Shown here one piece after another: positions 18,969-30,984 of a DNA stretch of 64,000 nucleotides (position 1 is the first letter of the stretch; each line of letters begins with the position of its first letter). The DNA is from Nitrosovibrio sp. Nv17 (GTDB lineage Bacteria; Pseudomonadota; Gammaproteobacteria; Burkholderiales; Nitrosomonadaceae), in assembly GCF_900119085.1 (NCBI RefSeq), contig NZ_FPIQ01000008.1:1-64000 (forward strand). Direction: 5' to 3'. The notes under the pieces were generated by a model, which searched no databases, was not told the DNA's origin, and saw nothing but the letters and a program-made list of their open reading frames with translations. The position numbers and the translations under genes are program-made.

Positions 18969-20474
18969 TCAGTATGCCTGCGGGTCCGCCCCGTCCGGGT
19001 TCAGCGAGTGGCGCCAGAACTGGCTGTCGCCGTCGAACAGGCGATAGGTGCCGCGCGGACCCCAGGTTCCTGCCGCGTAGCCGTTGATGAAGTCGCGCTC
19101 CATCGCCCATACCTTGATGATGGGGTCCACCGCACGCCAGGCCCATTCGATCTCGTCGATGCGCAGGAACAGCGAGTGGTCGCCCCGCATCACGTCCAGC
19201 AGCAGCCCCTCATAGGCATCGTAGTCCTCCTCGCTCGCCTTGCGGTAGGTCGCGTCGAGGCTGATGCGGCGGGTGTGCAGGTCAAGTCCCGGCACCTTGA
19301 CCTGCACTTCCATCTTCAGACAGTCGTCCGGCTGGATGCCCAGCATGATCCAGTTCGGATGCGGAGATTCGCGGTGCGCGGTGCGCAGCAGATCCTGGGG
19401 TGGATTCTTGAAGCGGATGCAGATCGCCGAGCTGTTCTCGGCCATGCGCTTGCCGGTGCGCAGGTAGAAGGGCACGCCCGCCCAGCGCCAGTTGTCGATG
19501 AACAGCTTGAGCGCCGCGTAGGTTTCGGTGGAACTGTCCGGCGCCACGCCGGGCTCGTCCAGGTATCCCGGAACCGGCTGGCCGTCCACGACGCCGCTGG
19601 TATATTGCCCGCGGAAGGCATGTGCGTGCACCGAATTCTGGGTGATCGGCCGTATCGCCTTCAGGGCCTTGACCTTTTCGTCCCGCAGATGCTCCGCGGA
19701 CAGCGATACCGGTGGCTCCATCGCCACCAGGGCAAGCAGTTGCAGCAGATGGCTCTGGATCATGTCGCGCAGGGCCCCTGCGCCCTCGTAGTAGTCGGCC
19801 CGCCCGTCGATGCCCAGCGTCTCGGAGTGGGTGATCTGGACGTGGTCGATATAGTGGTTGTTCCACAACGGCTCAAGCAGGATATTGGCGAAGCGGAACA
19901 CGATGATGTTCTGCACGGTGCCCTTGCCCAGGTAATGGTCGATCCGGAAGATCTGTGACTCGTCCAGGTGGCGGTGCAGGCCACCCTGCAGCGTTTGTGC
20001 GCTCAGGAGGTCGTGGCCGAAGGGTTTCTCGATGACCACCCGGCGCCAGCCCCTGCTTTCCTCCAGCAGACCGGCGGCGCCCAGGCTGCCGATGATGGCG
20101 GGAAATGCCGAAGGCCGGACCGCCATGTAGAACATGGCGTGGGATGGAAATCCAGGAGTCTCCTCCAATACCCGCCTGAGCGCTCCATAGGCGTCGTTGT
20201 CGTCCGGCGGTGTGGCGTGGTAGTGCAGGCGCGCACGAAAGCGCTCGAACACCTGCTCGTCGAATTCATTGGAGAATCTCGCCCTAAGCAGATCGGCGAC
20301 CTCCGCGATCCAGCATTCTTTGCTCCAGCGCTCCAGGCTGCATCCGACGATTGCCATGGCTTCCGGCAGCCGGCCCGCCGCATCCAGCCGGAACAGCGCC
20401 GGAATCAGCTTGCGGCGCGCCAGATTGCCGTTCACCCCGAAAATCACGGTGATGCAGGGTTCGACGATCTTCAT
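18969..20474 (-). CDS. zwf: glucose-6-phosphate dehydrogenase inside the sdh operon
   Basis: G6PDH oxidises glucose-6-phosphate to 6-phosphogluconolactone with NAD(P), feeding the oxidative pentose phosphate pathway. The 501-residue length is normal. The active-site signature RIDHYLGKGTVQN, VIEKPFGHD and the C-terminal substrate-binding regions are intact. The N-terminal nucleotide motif reads FGVNGNLARRKLIPALF, where the family usually has GASGDLAKRK, so three positions differ. Spacing is 82 bases after sdhA and about 16 before the sdhB start, all on one strand, so it is almost certainly co-transcribed with succinate dehydrogenase. No edd, pgl or gnd lies beside it. Confidence 0.95.
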   Translation of the reverse strand: MKIVEPCITVIFGVNGNLARRKLIPALFRLDAAGRLPEAMAIVGCSLERWSKECWIAEVADLLRARFSNEFDEQVFERFRARLHYHATPPDDNDAYGALRRVLEETPGFPSHAMFYMAVRPSAFPAIIGSLGAAGLLEESRGWRRVVIEKPFGHDLLSAQTLQGGLHRHLDESQIFRIDHYLGKGTVQNIIVFRFANILLEPLWNNHYIDHVQITHSETLGIDGRADYYEGAGALRDMIQSHLLQLLALVAMEPPVSLSAEHLRDEKVKALKAIRPITQNSVHAHAFRGQYTSGVVDGQPVPGYLDEPGVAPDSSTETYAALKLFIDNWRWAGVPFYLRTGKRMAENSSAICIRFKNPPQDLLRTAHRESPHPNWIMLGIQPDDCLKMEVQVKVPGLDLHTRRISLDATYRKASEEDYDAYEGLLLDVMRGDHSLFLRIDEIEWAWRAVDPIIKVWAMERDFINGYAAGTWGPRGTYRLFDGDSQFWRHSLNPDGADPQAY

Positions 20475-20556
20475 GCGTATTCTCCGAGGGCCTTGGCCTG
20501 CTCCGGGCGGAGCAGGGTGCCTGCGCAGGCACGGAAGGAATTCCGGACACTATACA

Positions 20557-22320
20557 TCAATAAGTCCTCGCTTTCGGCGGGAAGGAGTCCACCGTCAACG
20601 GCTTCAGGCGCACCGGCTTGTAGTCCAGCCGGCGATCCTCGCTGAAGAACAGGGTGTGCTTGAGCCACTTGTCGTCATCGCGCGCGGGGAAGTCATCCCG
20701 TGCGTGTGCCCCCCGGCTCTCGGTGCGGGCCTCGGCCGAAATCATGGTGGCGACCGCGATCTCCACCAGGTTGTCGAGCTCCAGCGCTTCGACCCGGGCA
20801 GTATTGAAGACCCGGCTCTTGTCCCGGATCTCGGTGCGGCGGGCGCGTTCCGCCACTTCGCCTATCTTCGAAACGCCTTCCCGCAGCGTGTCCGCGAAGC
20901 GGAACACGCCGCAGTGCGCCTGCATGGTGCGGCGCAACGCATCCCCCACCTGTGCCACGCTTTCACCGTCCTTCTGTCCGTCCAGCCGTGCCAGCCGCAC
21001 CAGCGACCGATCGGCTGCGTCCATCGGCAGCGGCTTGTGGTGTGGGTTCTTCTTCAGGTCCTGGATGATGCGGTTGCCCGCCGCGCGCCCGAACACCACG
21101 ATGTCGAGCAGCGAATTGGTGCCGAGGCGATTGCCACCGTGCACCGATACGCAGGCGCATTCTCCCACCGCGTAAAAGCCTTGCACCACCTCTTCGGGGC
21201 CGGTCTTGTAGGGCGCCACCACTTGTCCATGGTAATTGGTCGGAATGCCCCCCATCATGTAGTGCGCAGTGGGCACGACCGGAATCGGATCGCGGATCGG
21301 ATCGGCATGGGCGAACTTCATGGCGATCTCCCGTATGCCTGGCAGCCGCGCCTGGATGACGTCGGCGCCCAGGTGATCCAGTTTCAGCAGCAGGTGGTCG
21401 GCGTCCCTGCCGCAGCCGCGGCCTTCCTTGATCTCCATCGTCAGCGCACGCGATACCACGTCGCGGCTGGCGAGATCCTTGGCATGGGGCGCGTAGCGCT
21501 CCATGAAGCGCTCGCCCTCGCGGTTGAGCAGGTAGCCACCTTCGCCGCGCACTGCCTCGCTGATCAGCACGCCGACGCCGTACACTCCGGTGGGATGGAA
21601 TTGCCAGAATTCCATGTCTTCCAGCGGGATGCCGGCGCGTGCCGCCATGCCCAGGCCGTCGCCGGTGTTGATGAAGGCGTTGGTGCTGGCCTGGAAGATG
21701 CGTGCCCCGCCACCGGTGGCGAACAGGGTGGCCCGCGCCTGGAGGATCATGACGTCGCCGGTTTCCATGTCCAGGGCAGTGATGCCGCAGACCTCGCCCT
21801 CCTCGTCGCGGATCAGATCGAGACCCATCCACTCGACAAAAAACTGAGTGTTGGCGCGCACGTTGCGTTGGTACAGCGTATGCAGCATGGCGTGGCCGGT
21901 GCGATCCGCCGCTGCGCAGGAGCGCGTGGCCTGCGCGCCGCCGAAGTTCTGTGACTGGCCGCCGAAGGGACGCTGGTAGATCTTGCCGTTCTCCAGGCGA
22001 TCGAACGGCATGCCGTAGTGTTCCAGCTCGTAGACCACTTCGCTGGCCTGGCGGCACATGAACTCGATGGCATCCTGGTCACCGAGATAGTCGGACCCCT
22101 TCACCGTGTCGTACATGTGCCAGTGCCAGTTGTCCTCGGTGACATTGCCCAGGGCGGCAGCGATGCCGCCCTGAGCGGCCACGGTGTGGGAGCGGGTGGG
22201 GAACACTTTGGTCAGCACGGCCACCTTGAGGCCGGCTTCGGACAGCTGCAGCGCAGCGCGCATGCCCGCGCCGCCCGCACCCACGATCACCGCGTCGAAT
22301 TTCCGGCTGGCGATGGTCAC
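20557..22320 (-). CDS. sdhA: succinate dehydrogenase flavoprotein subunit
   Basis: SdhA holds covalent FAD and the succinate site on the cytoplasmic face of complex II. The protein is 587 residues from a GTG at 22320, whose GTGA overlaps the sdhD stop; the next in-frame residues are [19 protein letters not shown], the FAD-binding motif. The flavinylation region [16 protein letters not shown] and the catalytic Arg region [14 protein letters not shown] equivalents are present. Upstream in-frame ATGs lie inside sdhD and would add an unrelated N-terminus. Confidence 0.97.
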   Translation of the reverse strand: MTIASRKFDAVIVGAGGAGMRAALQLSEAGLKVAVLTKVFPTRSHTVAAQGGIAAALGNVTEDNWHWHMYDTVKGSDYLGDQDAIEFMCRQASEVVYELEHYGMPFDRLENGKIYQRPFGGQSQNFGGAQATRSCAAADRTGHAMLHTLYQRNVRANTQFFVEWMGLDLIRDEEGEVCGITALDMETGDVMILQARATLFATGGGARIFQASTNAFINTGDGLGMAARAGIPLEDMEFWQFHPTGVYGVGVLISEAVRGEGGYLLNREGERFMERYAPHAKDLASRDVVSRALTMEIKEGRGCGRDADHLLLKLDHLGADVIQARLPGIREIAMKFAHADPIRDPIPVVPTAHYMMGGIPTNYHGQVVAPYKTGPEEVVQGFYAVGECACVSVHGGNRLGTNSLLDIVVFGRAAGNRIIQDLKKNPHHKPLPMDAADRSLVRLARLDGQKDGESVAQVGDALRRTMQAHCGVFRFADTLREGVSKIGEVAERARRTEIRDKSRVFNTARVEALELDNLVEIAVATMISAEARTESRGAHARDDFPARDDDKWLKHTLFFSEDRRLDYKPVRLKPLTVDSFPPKARTY

Positions 22321-22670
22321 GCCGATCCCAGCGCCCACAGGATTTCCGCGGACCACACGGTGTAGAACAAGAGGGAGACGATCACGCCGATCTGCAGCGC
22401 CAGGCGGATGCCTGTGGCATGCACATAGTCCATCAGTATGTTGCGAATTCCGATCCAGGCATGCCAGAACAGCCCGATCAGGAACAGGAAGAAGGCGATG
22501 CGCATCCACTGGTTGCCGAGCAGGGATTTCCACGCGGGATAGTCGGGAAGCGGGGACACCAGCAGGGTGCCTGCCAGGCAGAGGACGAAGATCGTCATGA
22601 TCACGGCCGTCACGCGCTGTGCCAGCCAGTCCCGCAGTCCATAGTGCGCGCCCGTGACGATCCGCTTCAC
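22317..22670 (-). CDS. sdhD: succinate dehydrogenase membrane anchor subunit SdhD
   Basis: SdhD is one of the two membrane anchors that bind heme b and quinone. From the GTG at 22670 the product is 117 residues, starting [22 protein letters not shown] after the initiator. It has three hydrophobic helices and ends [12 protein letters not shown]. The GTGA at 22667-22670 overlaps the sdhC stop. The longer frame up to 22823 lies inside sdhC and is rejected. Its small size and low conservation make context the main support. Confidence 0.9.
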   Translation of the reverse strand: MKRIVTGAHYGLRDWLAQRVTAVIMTIFVLCLAGTLLVSPLPDYPAWKSLLGNQWMRIAFFLFLIGLFWHAWIGIRNILMDYVHATGIRLALQIGVIVSLLFYTVWSAEILWALGSA

Positions 22671-23056
22671 TGCAGGATCCAGGAGGAAATCAGCAGGGTC
22701 AGCGTGATGCCGGCCGCCAGCACCACTCTGCTGGTCAGCCGGGCCTGCGGCAGCGCTCCGCCGAGATGCAGATCCAGCGCCAGGAATCGGGTGCCGGCGC
22801 ACAGATGGTGCAGGAAGCACCACAGCAGCAGCAGGGCGACGAGCCGGAAGGGCAGGCTCCCTGCGAGGGACTGGAACCGTGCGTAGTCCTCCGGCGAGCG
22901 CAGGGTCATCTCGAGACCATAGAGAAGCAGGGGTATCCCCGGGAAAAAAAGCAGCACGCCGCTGATACGGTGCAGGATCGAGACCACAGCCGGGAGCGGT
23001 TGCCTGATCTTGAGGAGATTGAGGAATGTGGGGCGGTTCGTTTGCAATTTCTGCAC
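22667..23056 (-). CDS. sdhC: succinate dehydrogenase cytochrome b556 subunit SdhC
   Basis: SdhC is the cytochrome b anchor of complex II. The family signature is clear: [26 protein letters not shown], where the final His-Arg begins helix I. A second [13 protein letters not shown] motif carries the likely heme ligand. With a GTG start at 23056 the protein is 129 residues, the normal size. The ribosome binding site for this GTG is poorly spaced, so the exact start is uncertain; the ATG at 23143 would add 29 residues. It is the first gene of the TCA operon. Confidence 0.92.
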   Translation of the reverse strand: MQKLQTNRPTFLNLLKIRQPLPAVVSILHRISGVLLFFPGIPLLLYGLEMTLRSPEDYARFQSLAGSLPFRLVALLLLWCFLHHLCAGTRFLALDLHLGGALPQARLTSRVVLAAGITLTLLISSWILQ

Positions 23057-23164
23057 CCCTCTGGGCGGGACCGGCAACGGCTTAGTGTAGACGGTTATCC
23101 AGGGCGGCACAATATTGCGTACATCCGGCCGCGGCGGCGGCAAGGGCGCTGATCGCCGATCAAA

Positions 23165-23193
23165 TTGACAGCGGGCTGCAATATTCTTATAGT
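23165..23193 (+). promoter_or_regulatory. strong sigma-70 promoter of mdh
   Basis: A perfect TTGACA at 23165-23170 and TATAGT at 23188-23193 are separated by exactly 17 bases. Transcription should begin near 23200, giving an mdh leader of about 95 bases. It lies in the divergent region between sdhC and mdh. Confidence 0.8.
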
Positions 23194-23295
23194 CCGGGGC
23201 GGGAGAGACATCGGCTTGGGTGAATGCTCCGATAAAAACATGGAATCGACGGTGACGGATACGGATCCGTGGTGCCTGCGGCGGCTCGGGAAACC

Positions 23296-24279
23296 ATGAA
23301 GCCTCCCGTTCGCATTGCCATCACGGGGGCCGCTGGCCAGATCGGCTACAGCCTGCTGTTCCGTATCGCCGCGGGCGACATGCTGGGCCGGGACCAGCCC
23401 TTGTTTCTGCAGCTGCTCGATATACCCCGGTCGCTGCCGACCCTGGAAGGGGTGATCATGGAACTGGAGGACTGCGCGTTTCCGCTGCTGGCGGGCGTCG
23501 TCGCCACTGCCGATCCGGAGATCGCCTTTCGCGATGTCGACATCGCCATGCTGGTGGGCGCGCGTCCACGCGACAAGGACATGGAGCGCAAGGATCTGCT
23601 GGGCGCGAACGGTGCCATTTTCGGTATCCAGGGCAAGGCCCTGGACAAGGCGGCGAGTCGCGACGTCAAGGTGCTGGTGGTGGGCAATCCCGCGAATACC
23701 AACGCCTGCATCGCGATGCGAAACGCTCCGGGTCTGAAGCCGGAGAATTTTTCTTCCATGATGCGGCTGGATCACAACCGTGCTCTGTGGCAGGTGGCGC
23801 ACCGGGTAGGACGGCCGGTTTCCAGCATCCGCCGGATGATCGTGTGGGGGAACCATTCCGCGACCCAGTATCCCGACCTGCATCATCTGGAGATCGATGG
23901 CAGGAAGGTCTTTCTCGCGGTCGACGACCCCGCCTGGGTGGACAATTGTTTCATTCCCACCGTGCAGCAACGCGGCACGAGGGTGATCGAGAGGCGCGGC
24001 CTGTCGAGTGCCGCCAGCGCGGCGAACGCCGCGATCGAGCATATGCGCGACTGGATCTTCGGCACGCCGGAAAACGACTGGGTCTCCATGGGCGTACCCT
24101 CCGACGGCAGCTACGGCGTTCCGGAGGGAGTCGTCTATGGCTACCCGGTGACCTGCCGGAACGGCGCCTACGCGATCGTCCCCGGCCTGGAGATCGGCGA
24201 CGCCAGCCGCTTGAAAATGCGCAAGGCCTATCTCGAACTGGTGGAGGAGCGCGACGCCGTCGACTACCTGCTGAGATAG
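23296..24279 (+). CDS. mdh: malate dehydrogenase
   Basis: This NAD-dependent enzyme interconverts malate and oxaloacetate. The 327-residue protein belongs to the group typical of betaproteobacteria, with the dinucleotide loop [17 protein letters not shown], the mobile substrate loop [22 protein letters not shown], and the catalytic histidine in [13 protein letters not shown] chose ATG 23296, which gives the family start [11 protein letters not shown]; the frame is open nine codons further. It is divergent from the sdh-suc operon and has its own strong promoter, so malate dehydrogenase can be regulated separately from the rest of the cycle. Confidence 0.97.
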   Translation: MKPPVRIAITGAAGQIGYSLLFRIAAGDMLGRDQPLFLQLLDIPRSLPTLEGVIMELEDCAFPLLAGVVATADPEIAFRDVDIAMLVGARPRDKDMERKDLLGANGAIFGIQGKALDKAASRDVKVLVVGNPANTNACIAMRNAPGLKPENFSSMMRLDHNRALWQVAHRVGRPVSSIRRMIVWGNHSATQYPDLHHLEIDGRKVFLAVDDPAWVDNCFIPTVQQRGTRVIERRGLSSAASAANAAIEHMRDWIFGTPENDWVSMGVPSDGSYGVPEGVVYGYPVTCRNGAYAIVPGLEIGDASRLKMRKAYLELVEERDAVDYLLR

Positions 24280-24325
24280 CCGGGGGAGAAGGTGGACGCC
24301 TGTTCCGCCCCCCGGTGGATGCTTC

Positions 24326-27164
<2,839 letters not shown>

Positions 27165-27172
<8 letters not shown>

Positions 27173-27980
27173 CCGCGGGTCTGCGGGGCGCCGGCATCTT
27201 TTCCAGATGGGGTGCGATCATCTGCAGCAGCTGGGCGAAGATTCTGGGGTTGCCGGCCAGCAGGTTGCCGGTCTGCATGTGCGTCGCATTTCCTTCGAGG
27301 TCGCCCAGCAGCCCTCCCGCTTCCGTGATGAGCAGGCAGCCCGCGGCGATGTCCCATGGGGACAGCCCCATTTCCCAGAAGCCATCATAACGCCCGGCAG
27401 CCAGATAGGCGAGGTCCAGCGCAGCGGAGCCGGGGCGGCGAATTCCTGCGACCTTGGGCATGATGTCCTGGAATATGGCAAGATAGGCCGGCGCGTGCGA
27501 GAATTCCCGGAAAGGGAAGCCGGTGCCGATCAGGCAGTCACCCAGCTGCGCGCGCTTGCTCACACGCAGGCGGCGATCGTTGAGGTAGGCGCCCTGGCCA
27601 CGGCTGGCGGTGAACAATTCGTTGGCCGAGGGATTGTATACCACCCCCTGGGTCGGCACACCGCGGTGCATCAGCGCGATGGAGACCGAGTAGTGCGGAA
27701 AGCCGTGGAGGAAATTGGTGGTACCGTCGAGCGGGTCGATGATCCACTGATACTCCGATGTGCCTCGTGCCCCGCTCTCCTCTGCTAGAATCGAGTGATC
27801 AGGGTAGGCGCCCAGCAGCACCTTGATGATGGCTTCCTCCGCGGCGCCGTCGACCTCGCTGACGAAGTCGTTGTGCGCCTTGCGCGATACCTGCAGCAGA
27901 TCGAGATTCTGTGCGGCGCGGTTGATGATGCTGCCGGCACGGCGTGCGGCCTTGACCGCGGTGGTGAGCATGGGATGCAT
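27165..27980 (-). CDS. suhB: inositol-1-monophosphatase family protein SuhB
   Basis: This 271-residue member of the lithium-sensitive phosphatase family carries the metal-binding motifs: EESG near residue 68, IDPLDGTTNFLHGFP, and WDIAAGCLLITEAGG near the C-terminus. E. coli SuhB hydrolyses inositol-1-phosphate and also works with Nus factors in rRNA antitermination; either role is possible. It is divergent from trmJ across 89 bases and overlaps the glycosidase start, so the two are co-transcribed. That pairing could hint that the glycosidase acts on a phosphorylated or polyol-linked sugar, but this is inference. Confidence 0.95.
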
Positions 27981-28069
27981 GGCGTGTGGATCCGGAAATT
28001 GAATGATTCGATCGGGCCATCTGGCCTTGGAAGAAGGCGGCAGGTCCGGGCGATTGTCCGGATTTTAGT

Positions 28070-28831
28070 ATGAATCGCTCGGATCCGCTCGACAATGTCC
28101 GCATCGTATTGAGTCACCCCAGCCATCCGGGCAATATCGGGGCCGTGGCACGCGCCATGAAAACGATGGGCCTGGAATCGCTCTATCTCGTCAATCCCCG
28201 GATCTTTCCCGACAAGGAGGCCGAGGTCCGCGCTGCCGGCGCGTGGGACATACTGAACCATGCCAGGGTGTGCGAGGAGCTGGATGAGGCACTGGGCGGC
28301 ACGGTGCTGGCGGCGGCGGTTACCGCGCGCATCCGGGACCTTTCCCATGAGGCTTTCGACGCCCGCTCGGGTGTCCATGAGTTATGCCGGTATGCAGGTC
28401 AGGGGCCGGTCGCGCTGGTCTTCGGCACCGAAATGTCCGGCCTGACCACGGCGGAGGTCAGCCGCTGCCAGATCGTGGTGCACATTCCGGCAAACCCGGG
28501 CTATTCCTCGCTCAATCTCGCCAGTGCCGTCCAGGTCATGGCCTACGAAGTGCGCATGGCCTTGTCGTCGCCGCTGCTGCCGCTGCCGCCGACTGGTGCG
28601 GCAGCGGATTTCGACGAGGTCGAGCGGCTTCTGCATCATCTGGAGCGGGTTGCGATCGCCAGTGATTTTCTGGATCCCGGGGAGCCCAGACGACTCATGC
28701 AGCGGATGCGCCGACTGTTCGCGCGTGCGCGCCTGGACAAGGATGAGGTGAATATCCTGCGCGGCATGCTGAATGCCGTCGAGAAACGAATGGAGGCGAA
28801 CCGCAAGCCATCCGGACAACGAAGGGGATGA
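28070..28831 (+). CDS. trmJ: tRNA (cytidine/uridine-2'-O-)-methyltransferase TrmJ
   Basis: TrmJ methylates the ribose of nucleotide 32 in several tRNAs. The 253-residue protein has the SPOUT (trefoil knot) motifs: VLSHPSHPGNIGAVARAMKT at the start, ALVFGTEMSGLTTAEV, and IPANPGYSSLNLASAVQVM. The C-terminal third forms the usual helical dimer extension (LMQRMRRLFARARLDKDEVNIL). It ends about 68 bases before the IscR-controlled promoter, an order (trmJ-iscR-iscS) that is common in proteobacteria. Confidence 0.96.
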   Translation: MNRSDPLDNVRIVLSHPSHPGNIGAVARAMKTMGLESLYLVNPRIFPDKEAEVRAAGAWDILNHARVCEELDEALGGTVLAAAVTARIRDLSHEAFDARSGVHELCRYAGQGPVALVFGTEMSGLTTAEVSRCQIVVHIPANPGYSSLNLASAVQVMAYEVRMALSSPLLPLPPTGAAADFDEVERLLHHLERVAIASDFLDPGEPRRLMQRMRRLFARARLDKDEVNILRGMLNAVEKRMEANRKPSGQRRG

Positions 28832-28898
28832 GACGCGGATCCCTCTCCCGCCGCCATGGAGTTGATCCATGTCAATTCTTGCGTATTCGGGCAGCAAA

Positions 28899-28951
28899 AT
28901 AGTTGACTGAAATGAGGGGACTTTATATACTTGACAAACATTGTCGGGTAT
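28899..28951 (+). promoter_or_regulatory. promoter with IscR type-1-like operators upstream of iscR
   Basis: TTGACT (28903-28908) and TATACT (28926-28931) are 17 bases apart and form a good sigma-70 promoter. A 25-base imperfect palindrome at 28927-28951, starting ATACTTGAC and ending GTCGGGTAT, agrees with 22 of 25 positions of the type 1 consensus as I know it from E. coli. It covers the -10 hexamer. A perfect left half-site (ATAGTTGACTGAAAT) begins at 28899 and overlaps the -35. The arrangement predicts autorepression by holo-IscR. Confidence 0.75.
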
Positions 28952-29031
28952 TCGGGCGGCCATTCCGAGCGGAGTTCCCGTTCATTTCACATCGACTTTC
29001 GTCGATAGACACGAGAATCAAGGAGTACAAC

Positions 29032-29502
29032 ATGCGATTGACGACCAAGGGGCGCTTCGCGGTGACGGCGATGATCGATCTCGCCCTGCATGGCGAGCAA
29101 GGGCCTGTCACGCTGGCGGGCATCAGCGAGCGCCAGAAGATTTCCCTCTCCTATCTGGAGCAATTGTTCGGGAAATTGCGGCGCAACAGACTGGTGGTCA
29201 GCGTGCGCGGACCCGGGGGAGGGTATCGCCTGGCGAGGCCGATGGGCGAGATATCCGTGGTGGATATCATTCTGGCGGTGGATGAGCCCATCGACGCAAC
29301 GCAGTGCGGGGGGAAGGAAAACTGCTACAATGACCAGCGCTGCATGACCCACGATCTGTGGGTCAGCCTGAACATCCGGATACGAGATTATCTTGCCATG
29401 GTCACTCTGGAAGAACTGGCAGCGAATCCGAAGGTGAAGGATATCGCGGTATTGCAGGACATGAGGGTGCGCAGCGAATCCGTTGAGATCGTCGCGGCGT
29501 GA
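29032..29502 (+). CDS. iscR: Rrf2-family Fe-S regulator IscR (paralogue 1)
   Basis: IscR senses cellular Fe-S status by binding a 2Fe-2S cluster. This 156-residue protein has the N-terminal winged helix (TTKGRFAVTAMIDLAL, then ISLSYLEQLFGKLRRN) and the cluster ligands Cys92, Cys98, Cys104 and His107 at exactly the E. coli numbering. An AGGAG six bases before ATG 29032 fixes the start; the frame upstream is spurious. Its promoter carries IscR sites. It is followed by a cysteine desulfurase but no iscU, hscBA or fdx, so it is not a full isc operon. A close paralogue lies at 53905. Confidence 0.95.
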   Translation: MRLTTKGRFAVTAMIDLALHGEQGPVTLAGISERQKISLSYLEQLFGKLRRNRLVVSVRGPGGGYRLARPMGEISVVDIILAVDEPIDATQCGGKENCYNDQRCMTHDLWVSLNIRIRDYLAMVTLEELAANPKVKDIAVLQDMRVRSESVEIVAA

Positions 29503-29558
29503 CCCGGCGACATGGCGGTTCGGTACGCAGGGGGATCGCGCCATGAGAAGGCGCTGCC

Positions 29559-30731
29559 ATGGGTATGAATGACGCCTTGGACGTCTATTTCGATCATAAT
29601 GCCACCACGGCGGTGGATGGCAGGGTCTGGGGCGCGATGCTGCCCTATTTCCAGACGAAATTCGGCAATCCCTCCAGCCGCCATGCATATGGCATGGAGG
29701 CGCGCAAGGCCGTCAACCTGGCGCGTGAACAGGTGGCGGAGGCCGTGGGCGTGCAACCCGCGCAGGTGATTTTCACCAGCGGCGGATCGGAAGCCAACAA
29801 CCTGTTCATCAGGGGTGCGGCCGGTTATCTGAAGCCTTCCCGTATCGTCGTCAGCGCGATCGAGCACCCGTGCGTGATGCGGGCGGCCCAGGAACTGGGT
29901 CGCGGAACGGGCGAAAAGTGGGAGGTACATCGCCTGCGGGTGGATGCCCTGGGTCAGGTCGATGCAGTGGATTTCGACGCTGCGGTGGCGCAGCGTCGTC
30001 CCGGTCTGGTATCCGTGATGCTGGCGAACAACGAGACCGGTGTCATCCAGGATGTGGCGGCGATCGGGGAAAGAGCAAGGGCATGCGGCGCATGGATGCA
30101 TACCGATGCGGTACAGGCATTCGGCAAGATCGCCGTGGATTTCTCCGCGCTCAACGTCCACGCCATGACGCTCTCGGCTCACAAGATCCAAGGTCCCAAG
30201 GGTGCCGCCGCATTGGTCATGGACAAGCGACTGCTGCTCAGGCCCCTCATCTTCGGAGGAGGGCATGAGAACGGGTTGCGCTCGGGGACGGAGAACGTGC
30301 CTGCCATCGTCGGATTCGGAGTGGCCTGCGAGTTGGCAAGGGGCCGATTGATGCAGGAGGGCTCACGCATCGCGTCCCTGCGGGCCCGGCTGGAGCAGGG
30401 ACTGATCGGGAGAGGGGCCACGATCTTCGGGCTGGGCGCGCCACGCCTGCCCAATACCTGCTATTTTGCGATACCGGGTGTCGAGGGCGATACTCTGGTG
30501 GTCCGTCTCGACAAGGCCGGGTTTGCAGTGGCAAGCGGTGCCGCATGTTCGAGCGTGACCCCCGGCCAGAGCCATGTGCTCGAGGCCATGGGCGTGGATC
30601 CGATGCTGGCCCGCTGCGCGGTGCGCATCAGCCTGGGTAGCGACAATACGCTGGTTCAGGTGGAGGCATTCCTGACGACACTGGAAAGTGTGGTCAGGGA
30701 GCTCGAGCATGTGGGCAAGGTTGCGCTCTAA
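29559..30731 (+). CDS. iscS: group I cysteine desulfurase (IscS/NifS type)
   Basis: This PLP enzyme removes sulfur from cysteine and hands it on as persulfide. The 390-residue product has the PLP lysine Lys209 (LSAHKIQGPKG), TSGGSEANN, ANNETGVIQ, RSGTENVP and the catalytic Cys330 in SGAACSS, the flexible loop of group I enzymes. It follows iscR by 56 bases and so should share the IscR-controlled promoter. With no scaffold gene nearby, it may serve tRNA thiolation and other sulfur needs while SUF (53.9-60.8 kb) builds clusters. A second ATG two codons downstream (29565) is an alternative start. Confidence 0.93.
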   Translation: MGMNDALDVYFDHNATTAVDGRVWGAMLPYFQTKFGNPSSRHAYGMEARKAVNLAREQVAEAVGVQPAQVIFTSGGSEANNLFIRGAAGYLKPSRIVVSAIEHPCVMRAAQELGRGTGEKWEVHRLRVDALGQVDAVDFDAAVAQRRPGLVSVMLANNETGVIQDVAAIGERARACGAWMHTDAVQAFGKIAVDFSALNVHAMTLSAHKIQGPKGAAALVMDKRLLLRPLIFGGGHENGLRSGTENVPAIVGFGVACELARGRLMQEGSRIASLRARLEQGLIGRGATIFGLGAPRLPNTCYFAIPGVEGDTLVVRLDKAGFAVASGAACSSVTPGQSHVLEAMGVDPMLARCAVRISLGSDNTLVQVEAFLTTLESVVRELEHVGKVAL

Positions 30732-30754
30732 CCCGGACAGAGGAGTCATTCAAG

Positions 30755-30922
30755 TTGGCACGACCCAATTTCCAGTATGAGAAGCGTCAGAGGGACCTTC
30801 TCAAAAAGAAGAAGCAGGAAGAAAAAAGACAGCGCAAGCTGGACAGGGACAAGCCGCAGCCCATCGAATCCCCGAATCCGGATCCGGACGGGCAGGTTCC
30901 AGGAGCTCCCCAAGACACCTGA
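30755..30922 (+). CDS. small highly charged conserved-type protein (55 aa)
   Basis: An AGGAG at 30741-30745 precedes a TTG codon at 30755 that opens a 55-codon frame. The product begins MARPNFQYEKRQRDLLKKKK, continues with a Lys/Arg/Glu/Gln-rich helix, and ends in a Pro-rich tail. Short proteins beginning MARPNFxxEKRQ are, from memory, widespread in beta- and gammaproteobacteria, usually of unknown function. The basic coiled part suggests nucleic-acid or ribosome contact, which is inference. It sits 23 bases after iscS. A search of protein databases with the first 20 residues would settle its reality. Confidence 0.65.
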   Translation: MARPNFQYEKRQRDLLKKKKQEEKRQRKLDRDKPQPIESPNPDPDGQVPGAPQDT

Positions 30923-30984
30923 GGGCGGTGTCGAGTCCGGCGCGATTCCGAGGCGCGGGCCACGACCTGCAGCGTACCGAGAGC

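Noticed and set aside
24282-24322. CCGGGGG...CCCCCGG inverted repeat between mdh and the glycosidase as a terminator
   Set aside because: The loop is over 20 bases and no T tract follows on either strand, so I could not support a terminator.
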